Below, in pieces: positions 16,963 through 25,880 of a DNA stretch of 64,000 nt. The position numbers and the translations under genes were made by a program. The DNA is from Nitrospira sp. (GTDB taxonomy: Bacteria > Nitrospirota > Nitrospiria > Nitrospirales > Nitrospiraceae). The stretch is taken from assembly GCA_030123605.1 (NCBI GenBank), contig CP126123.1, forward strand, positions 806,001 to 870,000. The letters run 5' to 3'. The stretch's first letter is position 1. Every line of letters begins with the position of its first letter. The notes below the pieces were generated by a model. It did no database searches and was not told the DNA's origin. It worked only from the letters and a program-made list of their open reading frames with translations.

Positions 16963-17376
16963 TTATGTGCAGCGCAGGACCCTGTCTCGGACGATCTGCC
17001 AAATGGGCTGCGGGATCTCGCCGAGCCACTGCGCCGGCGTCACATCGGCCACGGGAGTGCTGTCCTCATCACGTTGCCCTCTCACGAGTTGCCAGAGCCG
17101 TTCGCTGATCGATCCGGTTCGCTGGATGAGGAACCGCTCCGCAAGCAGGCACGGCAGCCGTTCACCTTCGACTTCGACCACAAGATACGGTGGCGTGACC
17201 TCGACAGACCGGTACGGAGCAAGCCGGATAAATGGACGTATGAGCGCATCGATCTCACCCGGCGGCTCGAACCCGGCCTCACCCCAATCGCACGGCACCT
17301 TCGTATTGCCGACCAAGTAAAACCGACCCTGCGTTTCCGTGAGAATTGCACCGGCCAATCGCCCGACTCGCGCCAT
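16963..17376 (-). CDS. Unknown protein within cobalamin operon
   Basis: I do not recognise this 137-residue protein. It starts MARVGRLAGAILTETQGRFY and ends IWQIVRDRVLRCT, has two internal Cys, a Pro-rich centre and no membrane segment or signal. The ATG shares one base with the cobJ stop (TGATG) and cbiF follows 9 bases later, so it is co-translated with ring methyltransferases. A non-catalytic partner or a step-specific helper is possible but unproven. Confidence 0.75.
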   Translation of the reverse strand: MARVGRLAGAILTETQGRFYLVGNTKVPCDWGEAGFEPPGEIDALIRPFIRLAPYRSVEVTPPYLVVEVEGERLPCLLAERFLIQRTGSISERLWQLVRGQRDEDSTPVADVTPAQWLGEIPQPIWQIVRDRVLRCT

Positions 17377-18218
17377 CAGTCCGCCTCGCTGCTTGGATTC
17401 GAGCCCGTCACTAATGAGAACCCGGACCGCTGGCCGGGCAATACGTCGCCGTCGGGCGTGTATTTGTTGGTATACCCGCGCGGCGTCACCATATAGCCTT
17501 CAAAGACAAACGTCTGACTGGAACCAACCAGCACCGTCGTCAACATGCCGATCTCATAGTCGAGGCAGTGATCCAGATCGGTCAGCACCGCCTGCTGCAA
17601 CTTCCTGTAGGCGCTCTTGACCAATGCCACAGGTGTCGTGCCCTCGCGGTAGCGGCGAATGATGGTCTGTGCCTCGACAATCTGACGAGTCCGCCTCCCG
17701 CTCGCCGGATTGTAGAGGCCGATGACGAAATCGGCGGAGGCAGCCGCGTCAACCCGACGCGCGATCACCGGCCAGGGGGTCAACAGATCCGACAGCGAGA
17801 TCGCACAGAAATCGTGGACGAGCGGCGCGCCGACCAACGAGCCGCAGGAATTGAGCGCCGTCATGCCGGGGATGAGACGAAGCTCCGGCGAGTCGCCTCG
17901 TTTCCACCCCATATCACGCAGGACTTCGAAGACGAGCCCGGCCATGCCGTACGCGCCGGCATCGCCCGAGGAGATCAACACGACGTGCCCCCCGTCGCGC
18001 GCGCGTTCGACCGCCGCCCGCGCGCGGCCGATCTCTTCGGTCATGCCCGTTCGGATGATTTCCTTCCCTTCGATCAAATGCCGGACGAGTTTGATATAGG
18101 TCGTATACCCGACGATCAGGTCGGCCTCGGCGATCGCGGCCAGGGCCGCCGGCGTCGCATGCTCCTGCGCACCTGGACCGATGCCGACGACGGAGAGCAC
18201 GCCCCTCACCTCACTCAT
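17376..18218 (-). CDS. cbiH: Cobalt-precorrin-3 C17-methyltransferase
   Basis: This 280-residue protein is CbiH/CobJ, which methylates C17 and drives ring contraction. Motifs are LSVVGIGPGAQEHATPAAL, ADLIVGYTTYIKLV, VVLISSGDAGAYGMAGLVFE and IGLYNPASGRR, all typical of CobJ. I start it at the ATG in MSEVRGVLSVV (18218), overlapping the cbiG stop by 8 bases; an upstream extension of 14 Arg-rich residues is unlikely. No iron-sulfur CbiH60 extension is present. Confidence 0.95.
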   Translation of the reverse strand: MSEVRGVLSVVGIGPGAQEHATPAALAAIAEADLIVGYTTYIKLVRHLIEGKEIIRTGMTEEIGRARAAVERARDGGHVVLISSGDAGAYGMAGLVFEVLRDMGWKRGDSPELRLIPGMTALNSCGSLVGAPLVHDFCAISLSDLLTPWPVIARRVDAAASADFVIGLYNPASGRRTRQIVEAQTIIRRYREGTTPVALVKSAYRKLQQAVLTDLDHCLDYEIGMLTTVLVGSSQTFVFEGYMVTPRGYTNKYTPDGDVLPGQRSGFSLVTGSNPSSEAD

Positions 18219-19356
18219 TCGCACCCTCCGTCTTGCGCGAGGGAAAGGGAATTCTCGCAACCGCCAAGGTCATCGAGCGGCCGGCACCCGGTTCGCTGTA
18301 ACTCTGTTTGGGAACGAGCAGCTTGTGCGCGCCCGCCACCAACAACGCGGCCGGTTCCGCCACTCCGCGCGAACCGACATACTGCCTCACGGTCTCCGAC
18401 GGGTTTTCGATACCGGGCACCACATCCAGTTGTTCGGCGGGGAAAATATGCATCGGCCAGCGATAGCGTTCAGCCAGGGCAAGAAACGCCGGTTCATCTT
18501 TTTTCTTATCGATGGTGGCGATCGCCTTGACCGATTTGTACGAAAGTCCGTGCGCCGCCAGCAGGCTCATCACACCGCGCTCGACCATATCCGGCGCCGC
18601 ATCCTTGTCGCACCCAAGGCCGAGAACCAGACTCTTCGGTCGATACACCACCGCCGTCTTCCAATGATCGGGATGCGTGCCGTGAAAATCACGATCCGTC
18701 GCCACGAGCAACATCTCGAAACGAAGGGGATCGACCTGATCCAGCGAGGTGGTATAGGTGACGCCTTCCGGCAACGGTTTGTCGTGCGGCCACCAATTGG
18801 GCTCCCCGCTTTCCTGCACGAATGCGACCGGAGCGGCATTGACGACCGCCGCACAGCCACGTGTCACATTGCGATCCGGATCGTCGAGTTCCCACCCGAA
18901 ATCTCTACCTAAAATATCCACGGTCAAGGTGCCGCGCACATCGGACGCCGTCGTAATGACGGGCTGCGCATCCACGGCCTGAGCCACTCGCGAGGTAAAG
19001 GCATTGCCTCGCCCCACATGCCCCGACAAGACACAGATGGCAAATCGCGCATTGTCGTCGAGGCAAATCACCGCCGGATCGACTTTCTTGTCCTTAATGA
19101 GCGGCGCGATCATGCGGACCACCGCCCCGACGCTGATGATGAAAATGTGACAATCGTACGCGGTGAATGTCTCGGCAAGAAACGGCCCCATCGGAAGCGG
19201 CAGAGACCAGGCCCTTATTCCATCCTGCACGTAGGCGCGCACCTTGTCGGAGACGTACAAGTCCGCACCGTTCAGATTCGTAAGCAACCGCCGGGCGATG
19301 TGGATGCCATGTTTCGTGATCGCATAGATGGCGAAGGATCGTCGATCACTATTCAT
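18211..19356 (-). CDS. cbiG: Cobalt-precorrin-5A hydrolase
   Basis: This 381-residue CbiG opens the delta-lactone of cobalt-precorrin-5A, releasing acetaldehyde, a step found only in the anaerobic pathway. The N-terminal domain shows IIPLIKDKKVDPAV-like sequence and CVLSGHVGRGNAFTSRVA. The C-terminal domain begins LVLGLGCDKDAAPDMVERGV and ends with LLVAGAHKLLVPKQSY. The gene overlaps cbiL by 4 bases and cbiH by 8. Confidence 0.95.
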   Translation of the reverse strand: MNSDRRSFAIYAITKHGIHIARRLLTNLNGADLYVSDKVRAYVQDGIRAWSLPLPMGPFLAETFTAYDCHIFIISVGAVVRMIAPLIKDKKVDPAVICLDDNARFAICVLSGHVGRGNAFTSRVAQAVDAQPVITTASDVRGTLTVDILGRDFGWELDDPDRNVTRGCAAVVNAAPVAFVQESGEPNWWPHDKPLPEGVTYTTSLDQVDPLRFEMLLVATDRDFHGTHPDHWKTAVVYRPKSLVLGLGCDKDAAPDMVERGVMSLLAAHGLSYKSVKAIATIDKKKDEPAFLALAERYRWPMHIFPAEQLDVVPGIENPSETVRQYVGSRGVAEPAALLVAGAHKLLVPKQSYSEPGAGRSMTLAVARIPFPSRKTEGANE

Positions 19357-20117
19357 GACAGCCCATCGCGAAACGGCACCGTGCCGGCCAGGACCCCGCT
19401 CCGTTCTTTGCGCGACACGATGACCATAGCGAAACAGTCTCCCCGTTCAACTCGCACCTTGCGCAGGTCGCGCACAATACGCTGTTCACCCATCGTAGCT
19501 TTCGACACATAGACAGCCCGATCGAGGAGGCCGGTCTGATCGAGTACCTCTATGATGTGCGGCATCTCACCGCCGAGCTTCATGAGAACCACGGTGTCGA
19601 ACTTGAGAAGCAATTCCTCCAAGTCCTCGATGCCATAGGTCCCCGGCACAATGGCAATACGTTCCTGGCCGTCGGCCAAGGGCACCCCGGTCACAGCCGG
19701 AACAGCCATGATCGACGAGACACCGGGGACGACTTCGATCGAGATGCCGGGCCATCGGATCGGGGCTTCCTGCTTCAAATAGATGAACGTGCTGAACAGC
19801 GAGGGATCACCCTCGGTGGCAAAGGCGACGTCCATTCCTCGTTCCAATCTCTGTCCGATGGCAGCAAACGCCTTGTCCCAGGCGGGACGCAACAGCTGGG
19901 GGTCCTTGTTCATCGGGAACGTAAGGAACAGACGTTCCTGTCCCGGCGCCTCTCCAAGCACCGGCTTCACAATCTCCCAGGCTTTCGACGCGCCATAGTC
20001 CGAACTGCGGGGCAACGCGAGCACCTGCGCTCGGCGCATGACATTCAATGCCCGCAGGGTGATCAGATCGGGCGCACCGGGACCGACACCGACTCCATAC
20101 AGCGCTCCATAGGTCAT
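19353..20117 (-). CDS. cbiL: Cobalt-precorrin-2 C20-methyltransferase
   Basis: This 254-residue enzyme is CbiL/CobI. Motifs include LYGVGVGPGAPDLITLRAL, VAFATEGDPSLFSTFIYL and VVPGVSSIMAVPAVTGVPLA, with the FLTFPM segment that distinguishes C20 enzymes. It methylates C20 after cobalt insertion by CbiX. It overlaps the cbiET gene upstream and cbiG downstream by 4 bases each. Confidence 0.95.
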   Translation of the reverse strand: MTYGALYGVGVGPGAPDLITLRALNVMRRAQVLALPRSSDYGASKAWEIVKPVLGEAPGQERLFLTFPMNKDPQLLRPAWDKAFAAIGQRLERGMDVAFATEGDPSLFSTFIYLKQEAPIRWPGISIEVVPGVSSIMAVPAVTGVPLADGQERIAIVPGTYGIEDLEELLLKFDTVVLMKLGGEMPHIIEVLDQTGLLDRAVYVSKATMGEQRIVRDLRKVRVERGDCFAMVIVSRKERSGVLAGTVPFRDGLS

Positions 20118-21373
20118 GCTTGCACGTCGATTGCTTCAGGCTTCGTCACTGAAAATATTTGAATGGGATTCAACGCTTCATAGCGCAGGTACTGGGCGAG
20201 CGGGGCGGACCTCGACACTTGCAACAGGGTCACCTCCGGAACGAGTCCATGCCGGCGGATCACGTGATAGGCTTCGCCGGCATTCTCCAACGTCACCGCA
20301 TTGACCACCAACCGACCGCCGGGACGCAGGCGTTCCAGCGCCACGGTGATGATGTCGTCCATGCTGCCCTTGCTGCCGCCGACGAACACCGCATCAGGGG
20401 TTTCGAGCCCCGTCAACGCCTCCGGTGCTTTCCCCGCCACCACCTGCACATTGTCCACGGCATGCGTACGCATATTGTCTCTGCAGATCTCCACGCCCTC
20501 GGGATCGACCTCGATCGCATAGACGCGGCCTTCCGGCGCAAGCCAAGCCGCCTCGATCGAGACAGATCCGGAGCCCGCGCCGATGTCCCACAGCACGCTG
20601 TCAGGCCGAATCTGCAGCGCCGCGAGTGAGAGCACGCGCACTTCCCGCTTGGTGATCAATCCCTTTTTGGGTACCCGTTTCGCAAACGCATCCTCGTGAA
20701 GGAACGGAATCGCAGGCGGCGGGCGCCACCCAGGCTCGATTCTGGTCAGCAACAACACGTTGAGCGGGCAAATGTCATCCGCCGCTGCCAGCGCATCCAG
20801 CGAAAACGCCCGCACCCGCTCATCGACTCCGCCCAAACTCTCGCACACCCAGGTATTCCATCCTCGGTCGCCGTGCTCGATCATATGCGTGGCAATTCGC
20901 GCGGGTGCGTTCTGTTCATCGGTCAGGATGGCCACCTTCGACAGACGTTTCAGCCTGGTGAGAAACCCGTCTATCGGACGACCGTGCAAGGAAAGAAACG
21001 CGGCGTCGTCCCATTTGAGCCCGGCGCGAGCAAAGGCCAGCTGCATCGAGGAGGGTTGTGGAATGACCTCCACATGCTCCGCGCCCACCTTCCTGATCAC
21101 GAGCCCCCCGACGCCGAAGAAGAGCGGATCGCCCGAGGCCAAGATACAGACGTTCTGCTCTTCGGCCAGTTCGACGACCTGATCGAGTGTCGACGCGATC
21201 CCGTTCTTCAACGTGATCCGTCGCCCATGGAATTGTGGAAAAAATTCCAGATGGCGTTCGCCGCCCACCAACACCTGCGCGTTGGTAATGGCGCTCATGG
21301 CCCGGCTGGTCAAACTCACACAGCCGTCGTCGCCGATTCCCACCACCGAAACCGCCCGCCGGCGACTCATCAC
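20114..21373 (-). CDS. cbiET: Fused cobalt-precorrin-6B C5/C15-methyltransferase
   Basis: This 419-residue protein fuses CbiE (residues about 8-205; AQVLVGGERHLEFFP, ILASGDPLFFGVGGLV) to CbiT (about 230-405; DSVLWDIGAGSGSVSIEAA, the SAM site). The arrangement equals CobL: methylation at C5 and C15 with decarboxylation of the C12 acetate. A basic linker around RVPKKGLITKREVR joins them. The gene overlaps cbiC and cbiL by 4 bases. Confidence 0.95.
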   Translation of the reverse strand: MMSRRRAVSVVGIGDDGCVSLTSRAMSAITNAQVLVGGERHLEFFPQFHGRRITLKNGIASTLDQVVELAEEQNVCILASGDPLFFGVGGLVIRKVGAEHVEVIPQPSSMQLAFARAGLKWDDAAFLSLHGRPIDGFLTRLKRLSKVAILTDEQNAPARIATHMIEHGDRGWNTWVCESLGGVDERVRAFSLDALAAADDICPLNVLLLTRIEPGWRPPPAIPFLHEDAFAKRVPKKGLITKREVRVLSLAALQIRPDSVLWDIGAGSGSVSIEAAWLAPEGRVYAIEVDPEGVEICRDNMRTHAVDNVQVVAGKAPEALTGLETPDAVFVGGSKGSMDDIITVALERLRPGGRLVVNAVTLENAGEAYHVIRRHGLVPEVTLLQVSRSAPLAQYLRYEALNPIQIFSVTKPEAIDVQA

Positions 21374-22017
21374 CGCTCCTCCGCGGACAACAACAACAGG
21401 GCATGAATGATCGCCACCGCGATCGGGCTGCCCCCCTTGCGACCGCTCGCCACAATGAACGGCGACGGCATGGCCAGGGTGACCTCTTTCGATTCAGCAG
21501 CCGAGACAAAGCCCACCGGTACGCCGATGACCAACGCGGGATGCGCCCCTTCTTCGCGGACCAGACGCGCCACCTCAAGCAACGCCGTCGGCGCATTGCC
21601 GATCGCCACGATCGCTCCTGTCAGGAGATTCAGCCGATGCGCCTTCTTCATCGATTCGATCGCGCGGGTCGAGTTGTTGGCCTTTGCCGCCGCAATGACA
21701 TCGTCATCGGAAATGAATGAATGCACGGCGCAGCCATAGGCGGACAACCGCTGTTCATTGAGGCCCGCGGCGATCATTTTGACGTCCACCAACACCGGAC
21801 AACCAGATCGAAGCGCCTCCACCCCGGCGCGCACCGCATCGGGATGGAAGCGCATCAACGTCTTGAATTCGAAATCTGCCGTCGCGTGGATGACGCGGCG
21901 AACGATTTGCCATTGGGACGGCTCAAACTCATGCATCCCTGCCTCCTCATCGATGACGGCAAAGCTGCCGTCTTCGATACTGCGGCCCAGCGAGGTCATT
22001 TGACGCATGTCGTTCAT
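21370..22017 (-). CDS. cbiC: Cobalt-precorrin-8 methylmutase
   Basis: This 215-residue CbiC/CobH moves the methyl group from C11 to C12. Recognisable are VIHATADFEFKTLMRF (with the catalytic His of this family), VLVDVKMIAAGLN, RAIESMKKA and IGNAPTALLEV. I start at the ATG at 22017, which overlaps the cbiD stop (ATGA). A longer frame upstream encodes 31 residues inside cbiD and is unlikely. Confidence 0.95.
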   Translation of the reverse strand: MNDMRQMTSLGRSIEDGSFAVIDEEAGMHEFEPSQWQIVRRVIHATADFEFKTLMRFHPDAVRAGVEALRSGCPVLVDVKMIAAGLNEQRLSAYGCAVHSFISDDDVIAAAKANNSTRAIESMKKAHRLNLLTGAIVAIGNAPTALLEVARLVREEGAHPALVIGVPVGFVSAAESKEVTLAMPSPFIVASGRKGGSPIAVAIIHALLLLSAEER

Positions 22018-23120
22018 TCGGCAGCCTCCGGATAGCGGCCCAGCAACGCACCGCTGAAGTCGACCAGGCACACCTGTATCGGCAACGTGCCGCCGGCATG
22101 GCGCGAACAATGCTCCATGACTTTTAGGCAGATGCGCGACGTAATGCCGACCAACCCTGCTTCACGGCAGAGTTCCAACACATGCCGTGCGGTATTGGCC
22201 TGTCTGATGCCGGCGATCAATTCTTGTGAAGCGCCCAGATCGGCTGCCAGCGACGAAAGAAACTCCATGTCTACTTCCGAACCGGCGGCATGGGTCTGCA
22301 TCTTCCCCGCCGCCATTTTTGATAACTTTCCCATCATGCCCACGATGATGACCCGTGAGATGTCTCGCCTCGCGCAATGCTTCACACCCACGCCGATGAA
22401 ATCGCCGACCTGAATGAATGATTGTTCCGGCAAGTGCGCATGCAGCGCCATCGCGTACTGCTCCGATTTCCCGCCGGTGGTCAACACCAGTTCGCGCAAT
22501 CCATTCGCCGCCGCCACTTCGATCTCTTGCATGACGCTCGCCTTAAACGCTGCCGTGGAGTAAGGCCTTACAATGCCCGTTGTGCCGAGAATGGAAATGC
22601 CGCCCACAAGGCCGAGGCGCGCATTGGTGGTGTTCTTGGCCATCTCCTCGCCGCCCGGTACCGTGATCGTCACAACGGCGCCGCCGTAGGGCGAGGCCGT
22701 TAATTCTTCTAGCACCATCTCCGTCATATTCCGTCGCGGCACAGGATTGATGGCAGGACCTCCGACCTCAAGCCCCAAGCCGGCCTTCGTGACCGTGGCC
22801 ACACCGGATCCGCCCCTGATCTCGATACCGGGCTCCATCCGCAGTTCGACTTCGGCGATCAATTCAGCACCGTTCGTACAGTCTGGGTCGTCACCGGCAT
22901 CCTTGATGATGCTGCAGATCGCCCGCGACCCCACCAACTCGCAACGCGCGAGTGCGAATCTGGCTCTCGTTCGATTCGGAAGTGTCGTCTCGATGTCGGA
23001 CAGCAACGCACCGGTGACGAGCACGCGTGTCGCGGCCTTGGCCGCGGCTGCCGCACAGGCGCCGGTCGTATAGCCTGTGCGCAGCCCCTTTCGGTATTCC
23101 GGTGACCCGCTCGCAGCCAT
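22014..23120 (-). CDS. cbiD: Cobalt-precorrin-5B C1-methyltransferase
   Basis: This 368-residue CbiD is unique to the anaerobic pathway. It begins LRTGYTTGACAAAAAKAATR and contains TVPGGEEMAKNTTNARLGLV and GGISILGTTGIVRPYS, the hallmark region. Its presence, with CbiG and CbiX, shows early cobalt insertion rather than the aerobic CobNST route. The start is 3 bases after the preceding stop. Confidence 0.95.
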   Translation of the reverse strand: MAASGSPEYRKGLRTGYTTGACAAAAAKAATRVLVTGALLSDIETTLPNRTRARFALARCELVGSRAICSIIKDAGDDPDCTNGAELIAEVELRMEPGIEIRGGSGVATVTKAGLGLEVGGPAINPVPRRNMTEMVLEELTASPYGGAVVTITVPGGEEMAKNTTNARLGLVGGISILGTTGIVRPYSTAAFKASVMQEIEVAAANGLRELVLTTGGKSEQYAMALHAHLPEQSFIQVGDFIGVGVKHCARRDISRVIIVGMMGKLSKMAAGKMQTHAAGSEVDMEFLSSLAADLGASQELIAGIRQANTARHVLELCREAGLVGITSRICLKVMEHCSRHAGGTLPIQVCLVDFSGALLGRYPEAAE

Positions 23121-23123
23121 CGG

Positions 23124-23501
23124 TCATGGGCCCGCCTGTTCCGCCAGGCGAGCAAAGCGCATCCGCACCACCACTGCCCGTTCACTGTCATAGCGGTCTC
23201 CCTGCGCAGGATTGGTCCCTTGGAACGTAATGCGGCAGACCACGTCTCCGTCGGCGTTCCGCACCTCCAAGGCGGCATTGGCATCGGACGGATGGGTGTA
23301 TCGAATCATGGCGACAGCCGCTGTCTTGAGATGCACATGCGAGCCGTTGTCTTCTCCGAGCGTCAACCATTCCTGCCCCTGCTGGACCTTCAATGGACCT
23401 TTCATCTCCACGATCGCCGCAGGCGTACGCACGATCAGGCTGGTCTCCGTGAATCCCACCGCCTCTTCCAGTGTCGCAATGATCCCGGCTTGCTCCGTCA
23501 T
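23124..23501 (-). CDS. Small unknown protein, possibly tetrapyrrole-binding
   Basis: This 125-residue protein has no signal or membrane segment. The middle (LTLGEDNGSHVHLKTAAVAM, then ALEVRNADGDVVCRITFQGT) faintly resembles strands of the ChuX/HemS heme-handling fold, where a conserved His pair binds heme; I hold this weakly. It overlaps the ferredoxin-reductase-like gene by 4 bases and precedes cbiD by 3, so it is clearly part of the cobalamin operon. A helper of a reductive or metal-handling step is one possibility. Confidence 0.7.
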   Translation of the reverse strand: MTEQAGIIATLEEAVGFTETSLIVRTPAAIVEMKGPLKVQQGQEWLTLGEDNGSHVHLKTAAVAMIRYTHPSDANAALEVRNADGDVVCRITFQGTNPAQGDRYDSERAVVVRMRFARLAEQAGP

Positions 23502-24223
23502 GCGGATTTCTTCGGCATATTGAAAAAGGATTCGATGTGATCCTTGGTCGCAGGCACGCCGGCACTCATCAGTTCATCGAGCAAGACCGAGTTCACCGCG
23601 CCATCTCCGGAGAGGAATGCCCGGGCGAAACCGCCATGGGAAAGCATCTGCCGAAGAATCGCTTGAGCATGAGTAATACGTTCAGGTCGATCGATCTCGG
23701 GAATGGCTTCAATCTTGATCTCTCGACAGTCTTCAGGAACCAGACCTCGCACAAAATCATCGGGAAGGAAATAATCGGAGGAGGTTCGCAGCCACATGAA
23801 GATCGTCTCGGCAAGCAATGGCGCGAATCTTCTGCTCAGGATCAGTCCGAGTGCGGCCGTGATCCCGGTATCCGTCGAAAGGATCAGGGTCGTGCCAGGA
23901 GAATCCTCCCGCAGATAGAACTTGCCCCACGGCCCGCTGAACGAAACGTTCGCTCCCGCTTCCAATCCATGGACAAATGCCGAGCCTGGTCCGTTCGGAA
24001 TACGTTGCACGGCAAGCTGAAAGCGCGTTTGCTCGGCATCGCCGATCATCAAGGAATAGGCCCGTTTCACGGCCTTGCCGTTCGGCGACACAAGCCCGCT
24101 GTCGAGGATGATGTACTGGCCTCCGACGAATCCCAGCGGCTCCGCCGCCACCAAATCGAGCAGACGCGTATCGGGGCCGATGGTCTGGGCGTTCACCACA
24201 TGAGCCTGCTTCGCCACAGCCAT
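23498..24223 (-). CDS. Ferredoxin-NAD(P)+ reductase-like oxidoreductase
   Basis: This 241-residue protein has a flavin domain (RAYSLMIGDAE resembles the RxYS FAD motif; residues about 50-60) and a nucleotide-binding half with LILSTDTGITAALGLILSR and a C-terminal FLSGDGAVNSVL, as in ferredoxin-NADP reductases. It lacks an own iron-sulfur domain. Embedded in the cobalamin operon where no CbiJ/CobK is recognisable, it is a candidate for a reductive step: precorrin-6A reduction, cobalt(II) to cobalt(I) reduction, or feeding electrons to the ferredoxin domain of CbiX. The role is inferred only from position. Confidence 0.8.
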   Translation of the reverse strand: MAVAKQAHVVNAQTIGPDTRLLDLVAAEPLGFVGGQYIILDSGLVSPNGKAVKRAYSLMIGDAEQTRFQLAVQRIPNGPGSAFVHGLEAGANVSFSGPWGKFYLREDSPGTTLILSTDTGITAALGLILSRRFAPLLAETIFMWLRTSSDYFLPDDFVRGLVPEDCREIKIEAIPEIDRPERITHAQAILRQMLSHGGFARAFLSGDGAVNSVLLDELMSAGVPATKDHIESFFNMPKKSA

Positions 24224-24226
24224 CCG

Positions 24227-24601
24227 CTACCCCGCCGGATACATCTCGTGGACGAAATCATGCATTTCATCGAGGTCACGGTAGAGATGCCTGAGCCCCT
24301 CGATCTGATGCGCAAGATCGAGGTCCACCTTCTTGGTCAGGACGACGAGCGTGCGCAGATAGGGCAGCTTGGGATCGTCGGCACGTGTTGCCGACACCCG
24401 CGCTTCAAGTCCCGCCACCGCTCCCTCATAAAACTGTTTCAACGTGGTCAGATCCTTGGCTCCGCACATCGAACGGATCGGTCCCGGCTGATCGGCGCCC
24501 GATCCAAGCTCGGCAAGCTCATGCTGCCGCTCGGCTTCATCCTTCACTCCCAGGACTTCCATCAAACCGAGCCGAAGCGCTGCAATCTCATGACAGGCCA
24601 T
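24227..24601 (-). CDS. DUF3209-like cobalamin-operon protein
   Basis: This 124-residue acidic helical protein begins MACHEIAALRLGLMEVLG and ends LDEMHDFVHEMYPAG. It resembles the DUF3209 family that I remember next to cbi genes and CbiX in haloarchaea. Conserved Cys3, His4 and the C-terminal HDFVHE could bind metal, which would suit cobalt delivery to CbiX, but this is inference. It lies 14 bases after cbiX and 3 before the reductase-like gene. Confidence 0.7.
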   Translation of the reverse strand: MACHEIAALRLGLMEVLGVKDEAERQHELAELGSGADQPGPIRSMCGAKDLTTLKQFYEGAVAGLEARVSATRADDPKLPYLRTLVVLTKKVDLDLAHQIEGLRHLYRDLDEMHDFVHEMYPAG

Positions 24602-24615
24602 GGCGTTTCCCTCCC

Positions 24616-25797
24616 CTACTGCATGATGTTATCGACCAGACGGCCCACGAGGCGGTCTCGCAACAGATGCTCATCGACCAGCTCCCTGGCATCCGTCTCT
24701 TGCACCCCTCGGTACCAAATGCCGTCGGGATAGACGGCCACCGTCGGCCCCTCTCCACAACGGCCCATGCAGAGCGTGCGGGTGACTTTGATATCCGATT
24801 CACGGCCGGCAGCTTTGAGAAGCCGGCGCAAGGTGGCGATCAATGTGACGCTGCCGCGATCGGCACAGTCTGCATTCACGCAGACCAGTACGTGCTTTGC
24901 GAGCGGACGATGGGCGTGCACATGCGGCATCGTCTGCGCATGGGTGAATGAATGCCGCAGACTCCATAGCAATGCCTTGATGCCGCCGACCTTCTCGGTC
25001 ACGGCAGAGACCGGTACACGGTACTGACAGGTATCGCACGGCAAAGGACGGCTCCCCTCGACCGTTTCCTGCACCCGTTCGTCCATGACCTGAAAGAGAC
25101 GGTCATCGGCGCCCAGGTATGGTGCAAGTTCGGTCTTGATCCAGGGATACCGCATTCGAAAACCAGACACCTGCTCGTGGATCTTACTGATCAACCGCCC
25201 CCCGAAGAGGAAATACGGAACGACCACGATGCGATCGGGGCGCGCACGCGCGACGAGTTCCGCCGTTTCCTCAAAGAGGGGTTTCGCGATGCCGACGAAG
25301 CTCGGCAAGACCCATCCGAAGCCGCGTCCTTCCGCGAACAGGCGAACGACTTTACAGAAATCGGCGTTGGCATCCGGATCACTCGATCCGCGGCCGACCA
25401 CGATGACGGCGGTCTTCGAGGCGTCCCGAGCTTCTTCCACCTGCGCCCTCGCACGCTCAAACGCCAAATCCACAAGCTGGGGGTGGACGCCCAATGCCCG
25501 TGTCACCGTAAAACAGGTAGCAGGAAATTCGTTTCGTGCCTGAGCGAGCGCCAGTGGGATATCGTTCTTGACGTGGCCGGCTGCAAAGAGGAACAGCGGG
25601 AGCACCACGACGGTATCGGTCTGCTGCGCCAGATCGCGGAGCGCCGTGGCCAGAGAAGGCTGGGCCAACTCGACATAGCCCTGTGCCACGATCAGGTCCG
25701 GACGTGCCGATCGATACGCCGCCACACACGTCTCGAATTCGACGTTCGAGTTCGTATCCCGGCTCCCATGTCCGACGATGAGCAGTCCGATGCTCAT
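24616..25797 (-). CDS. cbiX: Sirohydrochlorin cobaltochelatase with ferredoxin domain
   Basis: This 393-residue protein has two CbiX chelatase halves (residues about 1-120 with LLIVGHGSRDTNS; about 125-260 with VVGRGSSDPDANAD) and a C-terminal thioredoxin-fold [2Fe-2S] domain (about 300-375) with Cys pairs in VCVNADCADRG and TLCMGRCGEGP. It inserts cobalt into sirohydrochlorin, the committing anaerobic step. A Cys pair (CDTCQY) and a His-rich patch (SFTHAQTMPHVHAHR) lie between the domains and may collect metal. It is the first gene of the operon, downstream of a cobalamin riboswitch. Confidence 0.93.
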   Translation of the reverse strand: MSIGLLIVGHGSRDTNSNVEFETCVAAYRSARPDLIVAQGYVELAQPSLATALRDLAQQTDTVVVLPLFLFAAGHVKNDIPLALAQARNEFPATCFTVTRALGVHPQLVDLAFERARAQVEEARDASKTAVIVVGRGSSDPDANADFCKVVRLFAEGRGFGWVLPSFVGIAKPLFEETAELVARARPDRIVVVPYFLFGGRLISKIHEQVSGFRMRYPWIKTELAPYLGADDRLFQVMDERVQETVEGSRPLPCDTCQYRVPVSAVTEKVGGIKALLWSLRHSFTHAQTMPHVHAHRPLAKHVLVCVNADCADRGSVTLIATLRRLLKAAGRESDIKVTRTLCMGRCGEGPTVAVYPDGIWYRGVQETDARELVDEHLLRDRLVGRLVDNIMQ

Positions 25798-25842
25798 GTC
25801 GCACAGCCTAGGGTCGAAGATCGCGTTCGAGCGTGAACCCCT

Positions 25843-25863
25843 GGATCAGTCGCCCGCTGATCC
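25843..25863. repeat. Hairpin between riboswitch terminator and cbiX
   Basis: GGATCAG and CTGATCC form a perfect 7-base stem with a 7-base loop. The same hairpin with one changed loop base occurs at the equivalent place in the second leader (35087-35105), so the leaders are homologous beyond the riboswitch itself. Confidence 0.6.
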
Positions 25864-25880
25864 ACGCAAAACGAGGGCAT

